The translations under genes and the position numbers were made by a program. From a virus, in IMG/VR virus record IMGVR_UViG_3300042894_007649, positions 17,624 to 81,623 of that record: 64,000 nucleotides of DNA. One strand, written 5' to 3'. The notes below the pieces were generated by a model. It was not told where the DNA came from and searched no databases. It saw nothing but the letters and a program-made list of their open reading frames with translations. How positions within the stretch are numbered: position 1 is the stretch's first letter; each line of letters starts with the position of its first letter. Shown piece by piece: positions 15,907 to 23,471 of this stretch.

Positions 15907-16827
15907 ATGGATTTATTCACCATGAAAGTGCTTTATATTTTAAATGAGTCTTCATTTTATATGAAAATGGCACTTTTCAGCATTTCCACCTTGAGAAAAT
16001 ATAATGACAGCATTCCAATAGAAGTTCTTTATATTTGCGATAATGGAAGAGACAATCGTTCAATTGGATATCTTAATTATTCTGAATTCAATATTGAAAG
16101 TTTAGATAAAATTTCATTTTTCAAAAAATGCAAAAAATTTAATGTTAAATTAATTGTTGTTGATGATATTGATCTCCATGATGAAAATGGATATCATCCA
16201 GTTCAAAGAAAAGAATTTGTTAGGATTGCAGATGATAAGATACTTTTATTAGATGCTGATACATTTATTTTTGGTGATGTATCATGCATGTTTGATTCTT
16301 TAAATAATTATGACATGGTGATGGACAAGAATGAATGGGGTCATTTTGGTGGCAAGTTCCCTTATCATGGACAAATGATAAGTCCATTTAATTCTGGTGT
16401 CGTTTTATTTAACAATGGTATATTACAAGAATATGGCCGTCAGGTTTACGATCTTTCTATGAAAGTGAAAGGAAACGATCATCCAGTTGGTAATTGGCTG
16501 GATAAATATCAAAAATATGAGGGATCAAAAGGAAAGTTAGGTCGTGAAGAAATTGCATTTACATTATTTGTTTATGACAATAAAATTAATTTTCGCTATT
16601 CAAATCCAAAAGAAATACAAACTTCAAAATGCTTTTGTAAGACAATGATACATCATACTCATACTCAAAATTACATTAAGTATTGGAGAAAATATTTCAA
16701 GAGTGGTGTATTCAAACCTTATTTGAATTTAAAATATAAATTATTTTCTCAGAAAGGTAAATATACTAGAAGATCAACAATTAATGGGCTAAAAAATGAA
16801 AAAGAAAAAATTAAAGATGTATCCTGA
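15907..16827 (+). CDS. Glycosyltransferase, GT-A fold (GT8-like)
   Basis: 306 residues (a second ATG at residue 6 is equally possible; no Shine-Dalgarno). K-I-L-L-L-D-A-D-T-F-I-F-G-D (111-124) carries the DxD metal/nucleotide-sugar site (D116, D118), and F-N-S-G-V-V-L-F-N-N follows as in GT8-type enzymes. Late H-H-T-H-T-Q is a plausible metal-binding His. It would transfer a sugar from a nucleotide donor in the cytoplasm; possible acceptors are phage DNA bases, virion proteins or host surface precursors. Donor and acceptor cannot be told from sequence. Confidence 0.75.
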   Translation: MDLFTMKVLYILNESSFYMKMALFSISTLRKYNDSIPIEVLYICDNGRDNRSIGYLNYSEFNIESLDKISFFKKCKKFNVKLIVVDDIDLHDENGYHPVQRKEFVRIADDKILLLDADTFIFGDVSCMFDSLNNYDMVMDKNEWGHFGGKFPYHGQMISPFNSGVVLFNNGILQEYGRQVYDLSMKVKGNDHPVGNWLDKYQKYEGSKGKLGREEIAFTLFVYDNKINFRYSNPKEIQTSKCFCKTMIHHTHTQNYIKYWRKYFKSGVFKPYLNLKYKLFSQKGKYTRRSTINGLKNEKEKIKDVS

Positions 16828-16957
16828 CAAGACTATTCCGATGAAATTTCATGATCCTGTTGCTCCCATGCCAATGTGTGGAGAGGGTTACATTGGCTTT
16901 CAAGAATGGTTAATTAAAAAAGAAAAGAAACATTCCGCTAAAAAGAAAAGACATTGA
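16817..16957 (+). CDS. 46-residue peptide with capsid tag and basic tail
   Basis: Starts inside the end of the glycosyltransferase gene (11-nt overlap, other frame) and ends in TGA. Residues 26-36 (IGFQEWLIKKE) match the capsid-tag pattern, with a cut expected after Glu36, which would release a decapeptide KKHSAKKKRH. T4 and relatives carry small basic peptides produced by prohead cleavage inside the head, so this looks like such an internal peptide. Too short for homology judgement; supported mainly by the tag. Confidence 0.5.
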   Translation: MYPDKTIPMKFHDPVAPMPMCGEGYIGFQEWLIKKEKKHSAKKKRH

Positions 16958-16962
16958 GGAGC

Positions 16963-16995
16963 AAACTAAGCACATCGGTCGATGTGCGTTAGTTT
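16963..16995. terminator. Bidirectional terminator
   Basis: AAACTAAGCACATC (16963-16976) pairs with GATGTGC (16981-16987) and TTAGTTT (16989-16995) with one bulge. It separates the convergent genes ending at 16957 (+) and 16994 (-). Confidence 0.6.
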
Positions 16996-18445
16996 AATAT
17001 TGACTGTTTAATTGTTTAAGATAGTTTTTATTTATTTCTTCATCAGAAAGAATAGGTTCTGATACTTTTTCACTTATGGCTTTAAGTTTTTCTCCTGCAT
17101 TTTTGATTAATGCTGTTAGTCCAAAGTGTTTTGGTTCCAATTCAATTAGTTCATTGTATGTGACCCATCTATCTTTTCCTGTTGTTTCCCATTCACTATC
17201 TTTTTGTGCTTGCGGGTTAAATTCTTCCCTTACAATTCCAAGGAAATTATAATAGTGAAAATCACAAACATCGTCTTTGTATATGAATAAATTTTCTAAT
17301 TTAATTGAACCAGAAAAACCTGACTCTTCTTCTAATTCTTTTGTTGCATGAATTTTAAATGCTTCTGGTGTTTGAAGAAGTTCTTCGTGAGATTTAATTC
17401 CAAAATTGACCAAATCTCTAAACAATATACCTCCTCCAAATATTCCATATGTATTTGGTTGCATAACTTGTGCGCTTCTGAGATTTGGAAGAAATCTTTT
17501 TGTTTTTTCGCAAAAAGGCAAAATGCCTGCTCCAGAAATTCCCCAATATTTTCTTTTGCATTCTTCTGGTATTTCTTTTATTTCTTTTGGTATAGTTTCA
17601 TCAACCCAATCATCACCCTTTAGAACAAGTATTTGTTTTACTTTTAGCGGTTTTTCTCCTGTATATTTAATGGTTAAACTTTTTTTGCCGTAGTTTGTAT
17701 TAAACCACCAAGCCTCTAGTTTATGGTGCAATGTTGGATTTGCGTCTTGATGCAATTGATAAAGACGGGAAATATTAGGAGCCCCATCCATATCTGCATC
17801 TCCTTCAAGACCAATTCTCAATTTTGGTATTCTTTGCTTATTTTCTGGATCATCAGTAATTGGATTAAAAGATACTTGTTTATCATCAAAAGTTGGATTT
17901 GATAAATCGTATCCTTGTATGGTGCCTTGGCGTTTAACTTTCATATCACGAAGAACATCATCAGTTCTAAAATCTCTTTGAAAGTATTCTTTTGTTTTTG
18001 GTTTATAATAAGCTTTTCCTAGTTTTTTTAGTTTTTCTATATTACCGGGATGTTTTATCAATTGGATAATTGGACTTTGTGCATTTTTTTCAGAGGAAAC
18101 TTTTTCAATTTCGATATCATAATCCCATTCATTAAAATCAATTTGTGGAACTTCAACCACTACTACCATTGGACTTCCATCACTTGATCCAGATATCGCC
18201 ATATCTCTGTGACTTCTACCTTTTGCGTGTTTTTTTGCATCATCAATTCCATTTGGATCAGTCCTGACAAAAAATCCTCCTCCTTGTCCATGTCCATGTC
18301 CTAAAGGAAGTGCTCCATCTCTCTGAAACGATTTAAGGTATGAGTCCTTTGGACCAGTTGTTGCTCCGTGGTATAACAGGAATGGTCCTTGAACAATAGA
18401 TGTAAGTTCTTCTGCAAATAACCATTCACGAAATGAAATATTCAT
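16994..18445 (-). CDS. Capsid-tagged ART-like / Nudix hydrolase fusion
   Basis: 483 residues from the ATG at 18445 (a TTG six codons upstream lies between the promoter and the arms of a hairpin and is not needed). Tag MNISFREWLFAE|E. Residues 23-75 look ART-like (L-L-Y-H-G-A-T at 23-29, then G-G-G-F-F-V-R-T-D at 55-63 and a helix A-K-K-H-A), similar to DUF3990-type ART domains. Residues about 303-440 form a Nudix domain, with K-E-L-E-E-E-S-G-F (369-377) matching the RExxEExGU end of the Nudix box and G-G-G-I at 337-340 as its beginning; the G-to-E spacing is longer than standard. Together: a packaged protein that could both attach and hydrolyse NAD/ADP-ribose-type groups. The Nudix half is the surer call. 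Confidence 0.7.
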   Translation of the reverse strand: MNISFREWLFAEELTSIVQGPFLLYHGATTGPKDSYLKSFQRDGALPLGHGHGQGGGFFVRTDPNGIDDAKKHAKGRSHRDMAISGSSDGSPMVVVVEVPQIDFNEWDYDIEIEKVSSEKNAQSPIIQLIKHPGNIEKLKKLGKAYYKPKTKEYFQRDFRTDDVLRDMKVKRQGTIQGYDLSNPTFDDKQVSFNPITDDPENKQRIPKLRIGLEGDADMDGAPNISRLYQLHQDANPTLHHKLEAWWFNTNYGKKSLTIKYTGEKPLKVKQILVLKGDDWVDETIPKEIKEIPEECKRKYWGISGAGILPFCEKTKRFLPNLRSAQVMQPNTYGIFGGGILFRDLVNFGIKSHEELLQTPEAFKIHATKELEEESGFSGSIKLENLFIYKDDVCDFHYYNFLGIVREEFNPQAQKDSEWETTGKDRWVTYNELIELEPKHFGLTALIKNAGEKLKAISEKVSEPILSDEEINKNYLKQLNSQY

Positions 18446-18477
18446 AAACTTATTTAGAAACAAGTTTATGAATATTT
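18436..18477. repeat. Perfect 16-bp inverted repeat over the start codon
   Basis: AAATATTCATAAACTT (18436-18451) and AAGTTTATGAATATTT (18462-18477) are exact reverse complements with a 10-nt loop. On the minus strand one arm contains the ATG of the ART-Nudix gene and the loop contains most of its late-promoter octamer. Confidence 0.85.
18451..18458 (-). promoter_or_regulatory. Late-promoter-like octamer TCTAAATA
   Basis: Minus-strand TCTAAATA, 5 nt before the ATG at 18445, located in the hairpin loop and stem base. Confidence 0.5.
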
Positions 18478-18497
18478 TTATTTTTGGTTATGATTTA

Positions 18498-18797
18498 TTA
18501 ACCAATGTGGAATTTTCGGTTAGCATATTCTTGTGCTTTTTCGATTTCGCCTTCACTCATAAATCGATTGAATTTCTTGCGTTGAAGAAGTTCAACAACT
18601 GCTTCGATTTCGGCAAGTGAGGCTGGTTTTGGGAAATAGATTTGATCTTCATCATTTTTCTTAGCAATGAAACAGATGACTTGATCGACATCTGCGTCAA
18701 TGATTTTAACTGTTTCCTCACCTAGACCAAAGCATTGATCAACTGCTTTGGTTTCGACGATTCTCTTTGGCTTGGGTGTCTTTGTGGCCTTGTTCAT
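18498..18797 (-). CDS. Hypothetical small protein, 99 residues
   Basis: ATG at 18797 chosen because AAGGA lies 10 nt upstream; longer starts at 18806 and 18824 are possible. Lysine-rich N-terminus (KATKTPKPKR), an acidic middle (EETVKIIDADVDQVICFIAKKNDED) and a helical C-terminus. No recognised family. Downstream in the same minus-strand cluster as the ClpP-like gene. Confidence 0.45.
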   Translation of the reverse strand: MNKATKTPKPKRIVETKAVDQCFGLGEETVKIIDADVDQVICFIAKKNDEDQIYFPKPASLAEIEAVVELLQRKKFNRFMSEGEIEKAQEYANRKFHIG

Positions 18798-18876
18798 GGC
18801 TACCATTCCTTGTGTTGAGTGCAAGTTTCTTCACAAATTCTTTATACTCGAAAAAGAATGTTTTGTAAAGCCAATT

Positions 18877-19479
18877 TCAACTGAAACTATATGTTACACC
18901 CACATGAACTTTTAGTTCGGGGATTCCTATGTGAGTGCAGATTTTATGTTTTTTAGCTTCTTTTGCAGTAAGGAACCAATCGGCGTGACCTTTTTCGTGG
19001 ATGATTTTGTTGAAATAATCATCTTTTTGGCAGCAATTTTGAGCGAAGATAGTAAAAATTAGCTTGTTGAGTCTTTCTAATTCTTTTGAAGTACTTTTGA
19101 TTTCTTCTGTTTTGCCTGCTGTCCAAGTTGCCGCATCGTGGAGCATAAGTGTTGCGTTTTCGGCCATATATCTTGTTTGTCCCATTCCGAACAAGATAGC
19201 TCCTGCGCTCATTGCCTTTCCTGTTATAATTGTGTGGACTGGAAGTTCTGATTTTTTTAGATGGCTTATCATATCAAGACATCCGTATACGCTACCTCCA
19301 TAGCTATCGATTAGAACTGGTATGAGTGGTTGTCCTGTGTGGTGTGCCTTTTCCATTTCTTCACGAAAGTTTTTGACACCTTCGTCATTAAAATTATTTA
19401 CTACGACAATTACGGGTTGATCAAGTAGTTCGCTATGTTTGGCCCTGATAATTGGATCGACTGTTAATTTTTTATACAT
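18877..19479 (-). CDS. clpP: ClpP-family serine protease
   Basis: 200 residues, about the length of bacterial ClpP. Catalytic triad visible: Ser91 in G-K-A-M-S-A-G-A, His114 in T-L-M-L-H-D-A, Asp167 in A-D-W-F-L-T; I-D-S-Y-G-G-S (57-63) supplies the oxyanion-region Gly-Gly. ClpP forms barrel-shaped protease complexes fed by AAA+ unfoldases; in other phages ClpP-like folds serve as prohead proteases. No unfoldase gene is in the window. Its neighbours are tagged internal proteins needing cleavage after x-x-E, so a maturation role is worth considering, but T4-type phages normally use a gp21-type enzyme. Start overlaps the end of 19464-19694 by 16 nt. Confidence 0.88.
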   Translation of the reverse strand: MYKKLTVDPIIRAKHSELLDQPVIVVVNNFNDEGVKNFREEMEKAHHTGQPLIPVLIDSYGGSVYGCLDMISHLKKSELPVHTIITGKAMSAGAILFGMGQTRYMAENATLMLHDAATWTAGKTEEIKSTSKELERLNKLIFTIFAQNCCQKDDYFNKIIHEKGHADWFLTAKEAKKHKICTHIGIPELKVHVGVTYSFS

Positions 19480-19694
19480 TGTTTTTCCTGATATTTGATG
19501 AATTCTTGTCGAGCGTAATGGAGCAAATCGATTGCGATCATTTTTCGCTCAAAGAAACATTGTTCGTCAATATCATAGGAAATATTTTTTATTTTGTTTA
19601 ATACTTTCAAAAATTCTTTATAATTACTTACTGTAAAGTTATCACCTTCATAGTTTATGTGAATGATGCCGTTTTCATGATAAATTTTTGGCAT
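19464..19694 (-). CDS. Hypothetical small protein, 76 residues
   Basis: ATG at 19694 chosen for its AGGAATATCAATC ribosome-binding site; an upstream ATG at 19733 would add 13 hydrophobic residues. Begins MPKIYHENGIIHINYEGDNF, a short beta-rich start, then a lysine-rich helical part. Overlaps the start of the ClpP-like gene by 16 nt, so translation of the two is likely coupled. Function unknown. Confidence 0.5.
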   Translation of the reverse strand: MPKIYHENGIIHINYEGDNFTVSNYKEFLKVLNKIKNISYDIDEQCFFERKMIAIDLLHYARQEFIKYQEKQCIKN

Positions 19695-19755
19695 GATTGA
19701 TATTCCTGTGCTGATGATTTTAGATAGCAACATATTATGTTTTTTTTGAGGAAAA

Positions 19756-20142
19756 ATGGAAAAAAATCACAAGCACATGATTCTTAATGCAACAGTTAGG
19801 AATCCTATCGTTTCTGAGGAATCTTGCAAAAATTGGTTAAAGAAACTTGTCGAAATTGTTGACATGAAAATTCTTATAGAACCTGTGGCAAAATACTGCG
19901 ATACATGTGGAAATGAAGGAGTTACAGGAACTGTCGTTATTGAAACGAGTCATAGCAGCATTCATGTTTGGCACAAAGAGGAAGAGCCTTACATAAAAAT
20001 GGATGTTTATTCTTGTAAAGATTTTTGTCCTGATGTAGTTGTCGATTTCGTCAAGGAAACGATGGACATTGTTCATGGTGGATACATGATTATTGATCGC
20101 AATGGATCTTTGCCAGAATTAATTCAAACTGGTATTATTTAA
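19756..20142 (+). CDS. speD: S-adenosylmethionine decarboxylase-like protein (SpeD family)
   Basis: 128 residues with a GAGGA Shine-Dalgarno, the size of small bacterial/archaeal proenzymes. G-T-V-V-I-E-T-S-H-S-S-I-H-V-W (58-72) matches the self-cleavage region: Ser65 is the expected pyruvoyl-forming residue, His70 the processing His, and Y-S-C (Cys87) the proton-donor Cys. Spacing Ser to His (5) equals the Thermotoga-type enzyme; His to Cys is two longer. The Glu usually before the Ser is Thr64. It would decarboxylate SAM for spermidine synthesis, or, as in some neofunctionalised homologues, act on another amino acid. Links logically to metK; no spermidine synthase is in the window. Confidence 0.72.
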   Translation: MEKNHKHMILNATVRNPIVSEESCKNWLKKLVEIVDMKILIEPVAKYCDTCGNEGVTGTVVIETSHSSIHVWHKEEEPYIKMDVYSCKDFCPDVVVDFVKETMDIVHGGYMIIDRNGSLPELIQTGII

Positions 20143-21004
20143 TTTTTCCTCGTTGATCCAATATACTTTTTGCTAAAATAGCCATATAGTGTGCGTTTGG
20201 CGTATTCATACATTCGGAAATTATTTTTATTGGGTCGCCAAATGAAAAATGTTCTGGTGATGGGTAGGAAAACATAGACTTATTGAAATGAGGTGGTACG
20301 CCATGTTCGTAATCTATGAACATGGTTTTCTTCCCATCATTCATAATTGAGCAAAGATTATCGACATTTAAAATTTGAATATCTTTTTGATAATCAATCA
20401 TTGCTATGATCCAAGACAATCTGATTGTTTCTTTCCAAATTTCTTTATTTTTGATAATTTGTCCCAACATAATTTCTTCTGCGATTAAAATAATTTTCCA
20501 AAGAATGGCTGGATGAAATGCATTTATGACAAAAACATTACCGAGGTTTATCCATTTTTCTTGGTAATATTCTTTGGTGTTTTTCATTTTTTCCCAAAAT
20601 CCATTACAGTTTTCTTCGGCAAAATCAAATGTAAAAAATGGATCTTGAGCATATAGAAAAACACGCTCTTGTTTTATTTTTTTTATTTCATCAATTGGAT
20701 TTTGTAATACAACATGTGATTTCATTATTACAACTGGCGCATCGATAAGTTTCTTTTCTACAACAAAATAAATTTGATACAACTCATTGAGGCCAGAAAA
20801 TCCTTTTTTCTTGCCAAAATCTTCAAAAGCAAATATTTTTTTATGATTTTTAAGATTAATTATTTGATCATATCTGTATCTTTTGTCTGAATTATAACAA
20901 ATTGCAAGATCTTTTTCTATTCTATTTTTTTTGAAACTTTCAATTAAAAGTTCCATTTGCCAATCATGATAGGCGCATTGGTTAACACTTACGAAGTAAT
21001 TCAT
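20135..21004 (-). CDS. Putative glycosyltransferase
   Basis: 289 residues. Begins M-N-Y-F-V-S-V-N-Q-C-A-Y-H-D-W-Q-M-E-L-L, an opening I associate with GT-A-like phage and marine-bacterial sugar transferases, and contains I-D-Y-E-H-G-V-P-P-H-F-N-K-S late in the chain. A V-V-I-M-K-S-H segment (about 90-96) takes the place where a DxD is expected, so a canonical metal site is not evident. No signal or membrane segment. The stop overlaps convergently with the SpeD-like gene by 8 nt. Confidence 0.5.
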   Translation of the reverse strand: MNYFVSVNQCAYHDWQMELLIESFKKNRIEKDLAICYNSDKRYRYDQIINLKNHKKIFAFEDFGKKKGFSGLNELYQIYFVVEKKLIDAPVVIMKSHVVLQNPIDEIKKIKQERVFLYAQDPFFTFDFAEENCNGFWEKMKNTKEYYQEKWINLGNVFVINAFHPAILWKIILIAEEIMLGQIIKNKEIWKETIRLSWIIAMIDYQKDIQILNVDNLCSIMNDGKKTMFIDYEHGVPPHFNKSMFSYPSPEHFSFGDPIKIISECMNTPNAHYMAILAKSILDQRGKIK

Positions 21005-21019
21005 AATATAAAATAGTAA

Positions 21020-21364
21020 TTATTTACAGTCTTTTGTAAAAAGATAAAACTGTTCATATGTTCTATAAACTTCGCTATATGCTACTCCCCAAGAAGCATC
21101 ATGCGATCTTAGTTCAAATTCTTTATCATTTAAAGAATCATGAAGGTGGTTCCATGCTCGTGCGTGTGCCCATTCGTGAAGAAGAGTGTCAATTGCTGAT
21201 CCTTCACTCATTTGATTATTGATTCTTATATAGAATTTTTTATTTTCCAACATGCAGTCGCCGTCTAGTCCTTTCATTTTCACTCGACGAACTGTAACTG
21301 GATAAGCGGGAGGTAATTTTTCCCTTAGCATGGAAACAATTTTTCTATAGACTTCATATCCCAT
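21020..21364 (-). CDS. SprT-like zinc metallopeptidase
   Basis: 114 residues. L-L-H-E-W-A-H-A-R-A (61-70) is an HExxH zinc site (H63, E64, H67) and S-H-D-A-S-W-G (87-93) supplies a third His (H88), the arrangement of small phage SprT/WSS1-like minimal domains. SprT-like proteins in bacteria and eukaryotes cut DNA-crosslinked proteins; in a phage it could clear protein from DNA or process host factors. Untagged, 15 nt from the next gene. Confidence 0.75.
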   Translation of the reverse strand: MGYEVYRKIVSMLREKLPPAYPVTVRRVKMKGLDGDCMLENKKFYIRINNQMSEGSAIDTLLHEWAHARAWNHLHDSLNDKEFELRSHDASWGVAYSEVYRTYEQFYLFTKDCK

Positions 21365-21379
21365 TTGCCTCCAATAGGA

Positions 21380-21931
21380 TCAGAACTCGTGCATGTTACC
21401 TGTTACTGCATCATGTATAATTATTCTTTCGATGGTTGATTTTTTTTGTTTTAATTCTTTTGCTAGTTCAGAAAATTCTTTTATATGTTCTGGTCGATCT
21501 TCCCATATTTTTAAAACATTATATTTTGGACTCATTAGTTTAATTAAATTATTTTTTTTAATTTCAAATATTGTTGATCCAACAGAACCATGTTGTCCAG
21601 AAAAAAAATAATGATCAAAAATCATGTCATTGTATTTTAATATTTGAATTATTCTATTTTTAAAAAAATATGGTCTACCAGTCATTAGGACTACGGTGGA
21701 ATTTTCATCTGCTGAATCTAATTTTTGATGATTAACAACATTGTTGACATACCAATTTTGATCTGGTTTTTCTGGAACAACAGGAGGGGACAACGATTCT
21801 TTTCGTCCCCACCAGCCTTTAAAGGGCCATTTTTTTCCAGTTGATTTTTCATAGAGTTGCTCGCCTAATTCTTTATTAGGCGAGTGAAATAAAGTACCAT
21901 CAAAATCATAAATCATTAGACTTTTTGGCAT
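21380..21931 (-). CDS. HAD-family phosphatase (RNA-repair type)
   Basis: 183 residues. Y-D-F-D-G-T-L-F (8-15) is HAD motif I with nucleophile Asp9 and Asp11; V-V-L-M-T-G-R-P is motif II; W-E-D-R-P-E-H is motif IV. The segment W-P-F-K-G-W-W-G-R-K-E-S-L (35-47) resembles the 'Swiss Army knife' HAD subgroup linked to RNA repair. It could remove phosphates from broken RNA ends, working with the CCA-type transferase next door and the polynucleotide-kinase-like protein at 48052. Role inferred; HAD fold clear. Confidence 0.8.
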   Translation of the reverse strand: MPKSLMIYDFDGTLFHSPNKELGEQLYEKSTGKKWPFKGWWGRKESLSPPVVPEKPDQNWYVNNVVNHQKLDSADENSTVVLMTGRPYFFKNRIIQILKYNDMIFDHYFFSGQHGSVGSTIFEIKKNNLIKLMSPKYNVLKIWEDRPEHIKEFSELAKELKQKKSTIERIIIHDAVTGNMHEF

Positions 21932-21965
21932 TTCCGATTCTTTCTGTTAATGTGTGAATCGAATT

Positions 21966-23435
21966 TTAACATTTATTATTTTTAATTGTATCTTGCCAAC
22001 GATTCGTTAGCAAGAGTTTATTGATAGAATCAAATTCATTTCCAACTGGTTCTCTTCCTAAAGCATGAATATAAATTGGATTAATTTTTTGAACACCAAA
22101 GGCATCAATGTTATGACTATTGAGGTCATCACCGTTGAAATTCATGAAATTATCAACTTCATGGCTATAGTTGTTGGTAACGTGCATCCACTCTTTAATT
22201 TTAGATTTTGTTAAACCAGTGTGGCTTTTTATCATATTGTAAAATTCTGATGAATCGAATTTGTTTTTACCCCACTGATAAAATTTAACCAGATAAGAAA
22301 TATCATTTGCTTCTTGTTTGTTCCATCCGCCAGCAATTAGAAGATCTTTTACATCGTTTGGGTTATTTTTTCTTAGTACCCAAGCACAAGCCATCCAACG
22401 GTCAGACCTTAGATCGGCAGGTATTTCGCTGGGATCAAATTCAATGTTTGGGAACATAAGTCCCATAAGCCCTGTTGAATGATATGTGTTTAAAAATTTC
22501 TTGGCATCAACATCAGGATTTTCTAAGCCTTTAACAAATTCATCTTTCATTTGTTTTGGATCAATGCTGGAAAAAATTTCATTTGAATCAATTTTCTTGT
22601 TGTATTTTTCGGGGAATTTGCCTTTGCCGTAACGATTGAAATGATTGACCATTCTGAAAATGGTGAGTGGATCTTCTTCCATTCTTTCACCAAATTTTTC
22701 CCCAACAACCTTTAGTTCTCCTGATTTAAGGTGATGAGCGCCGCCAAATGGATCGACTAGATCGCTATTTTCTCCATCAGCTTTGGTCAATGGAATATAC
22801 ATGGCATTGATTGTTAAGTCACGATTGGAGGCATCTTCTTCAATGCTGGATGCCATTTTAGCATCTTCTGGATTAAAGTTTTTACTTTTTGGTGATTTAG
22901 ATAAAGTTGAAATACGAAAAGGTTGACTTTTGACAACAGCCAGTATTTCCATTTCTTTGCCACGCTTGTCCCAGCGGCTTGCATAGAAAATTTTTCCACT
23001 CTCTACTGTATTGGGCAACTTATCATTTTTTGGTTTATCGCCTTGTGATTTTACTTCTTTAAAGCCAGCGTTTTTAAGAATCATGCGTATTTCACTGGGA
23101 GTTGCATCTGTGACAAGATCATAATTTTTTGGTGTTTTGCCAACAAGGTGATCTCTGACAGCACCACCAGTTAAATATAATGATTTCTTTTTTAGTTGTG
23201 GCTCAACTTCTCCCTTGTTTTTTTCAATTGTGGTGTAGCCTAAACCAACTTTATCTGAATTAACAAATGCTTTGACAATTTTAGCTAAATTAGCATGATT
23301 AGACTTATCGATAACAAATGGTAAAAACTCATTATTTCCTTGTTTTTTTTGAAGCTTAACGTGTGAAGTTACTGTGTTAGAAGAATTTTCTTCACTTTCT
23401 TCACGAATTCTAAAATATCTGGAGAATAGGCTCAT
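21966..23435 (-). CDS. Tagged CCA-adding / poly(A) polymerase-type nucleotidyltransferase
   Basis: 489 residues. Head domain: Y-L-T-G-G-A-V-R-D (87-95) and K-N-Y-D-L-V-T-D-A-T-P (103-113), then N-R-D-L-T-I-N-A-M and E-D-P-L-T-I-F-R-M as in class II enzymes. The usual D-x-D is N104-Y-D106, one Asp replaced by Asn. The N-terminus MSLFSRYFRIRE|E fits the capsid tag with a cut after I-R-E. It would repair the CCA 3' end of tRNAs, perhaps in the infected cell right after ejection. Start supported by AGGA and GATAAATA upstream. Confidence 0.82.
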   Translation of the reverse strand: MSLFSRYFRIREESEENSSNTVTSHVKLQKKQGNNEFLPFVIDKSNHANLAKIVKAFVNSDKVGLGYTTIEKNKGEVEPQLKKKSLYLTGGAVRDHLVGKTPKNYDLVTDATPSEIRMILKNAGFKEVKSQGDKPKNDKLPNTVESGKIFYASRWDKRGKEMEILAVVKSQPFRISTLSKSPKSKNFNPEDAKMASSIEEDASNRDLTINAMYIPLTKADGENSDLVDPFGGAHHLKSGELKVVGEKFGERMEEDPLTIFRMVNHFNRYGKGKFPEKYNKKIDSNEIFSSIDPKQMKDEFVKGLENPDVDAKKFLNTYHSTGLMGLMFPNIEFDPSEIPADLRSDRWMACAWVLRKNNPNDVKDLLIAGGWNKQEANDISYLVKFYQWGKNKFDSSEFYNMIKSHTGLTKSKIKEWMHVTNNYSHEVDNFMNFNGDDLNSHNIDAFGVQKINPIYIHALGREPVGNEFDSINKLLLTNRWQDTIKNNKC

Positions 23436-23463
23436 ATTTATTTCCTAGCATAAGATTATACTT

Positions 23464-23471
23464 TATTTATC
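23464..23471 (-). promoter_or_regulatory. Late-promoter-like octamer GATAAATA
   Basis: Minus-strand GATAAATA, 28 nt upstream of the ATG at 23435; here a leader with an AGGA Shine-Dalgarno is retained. Confidence 0.45.
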
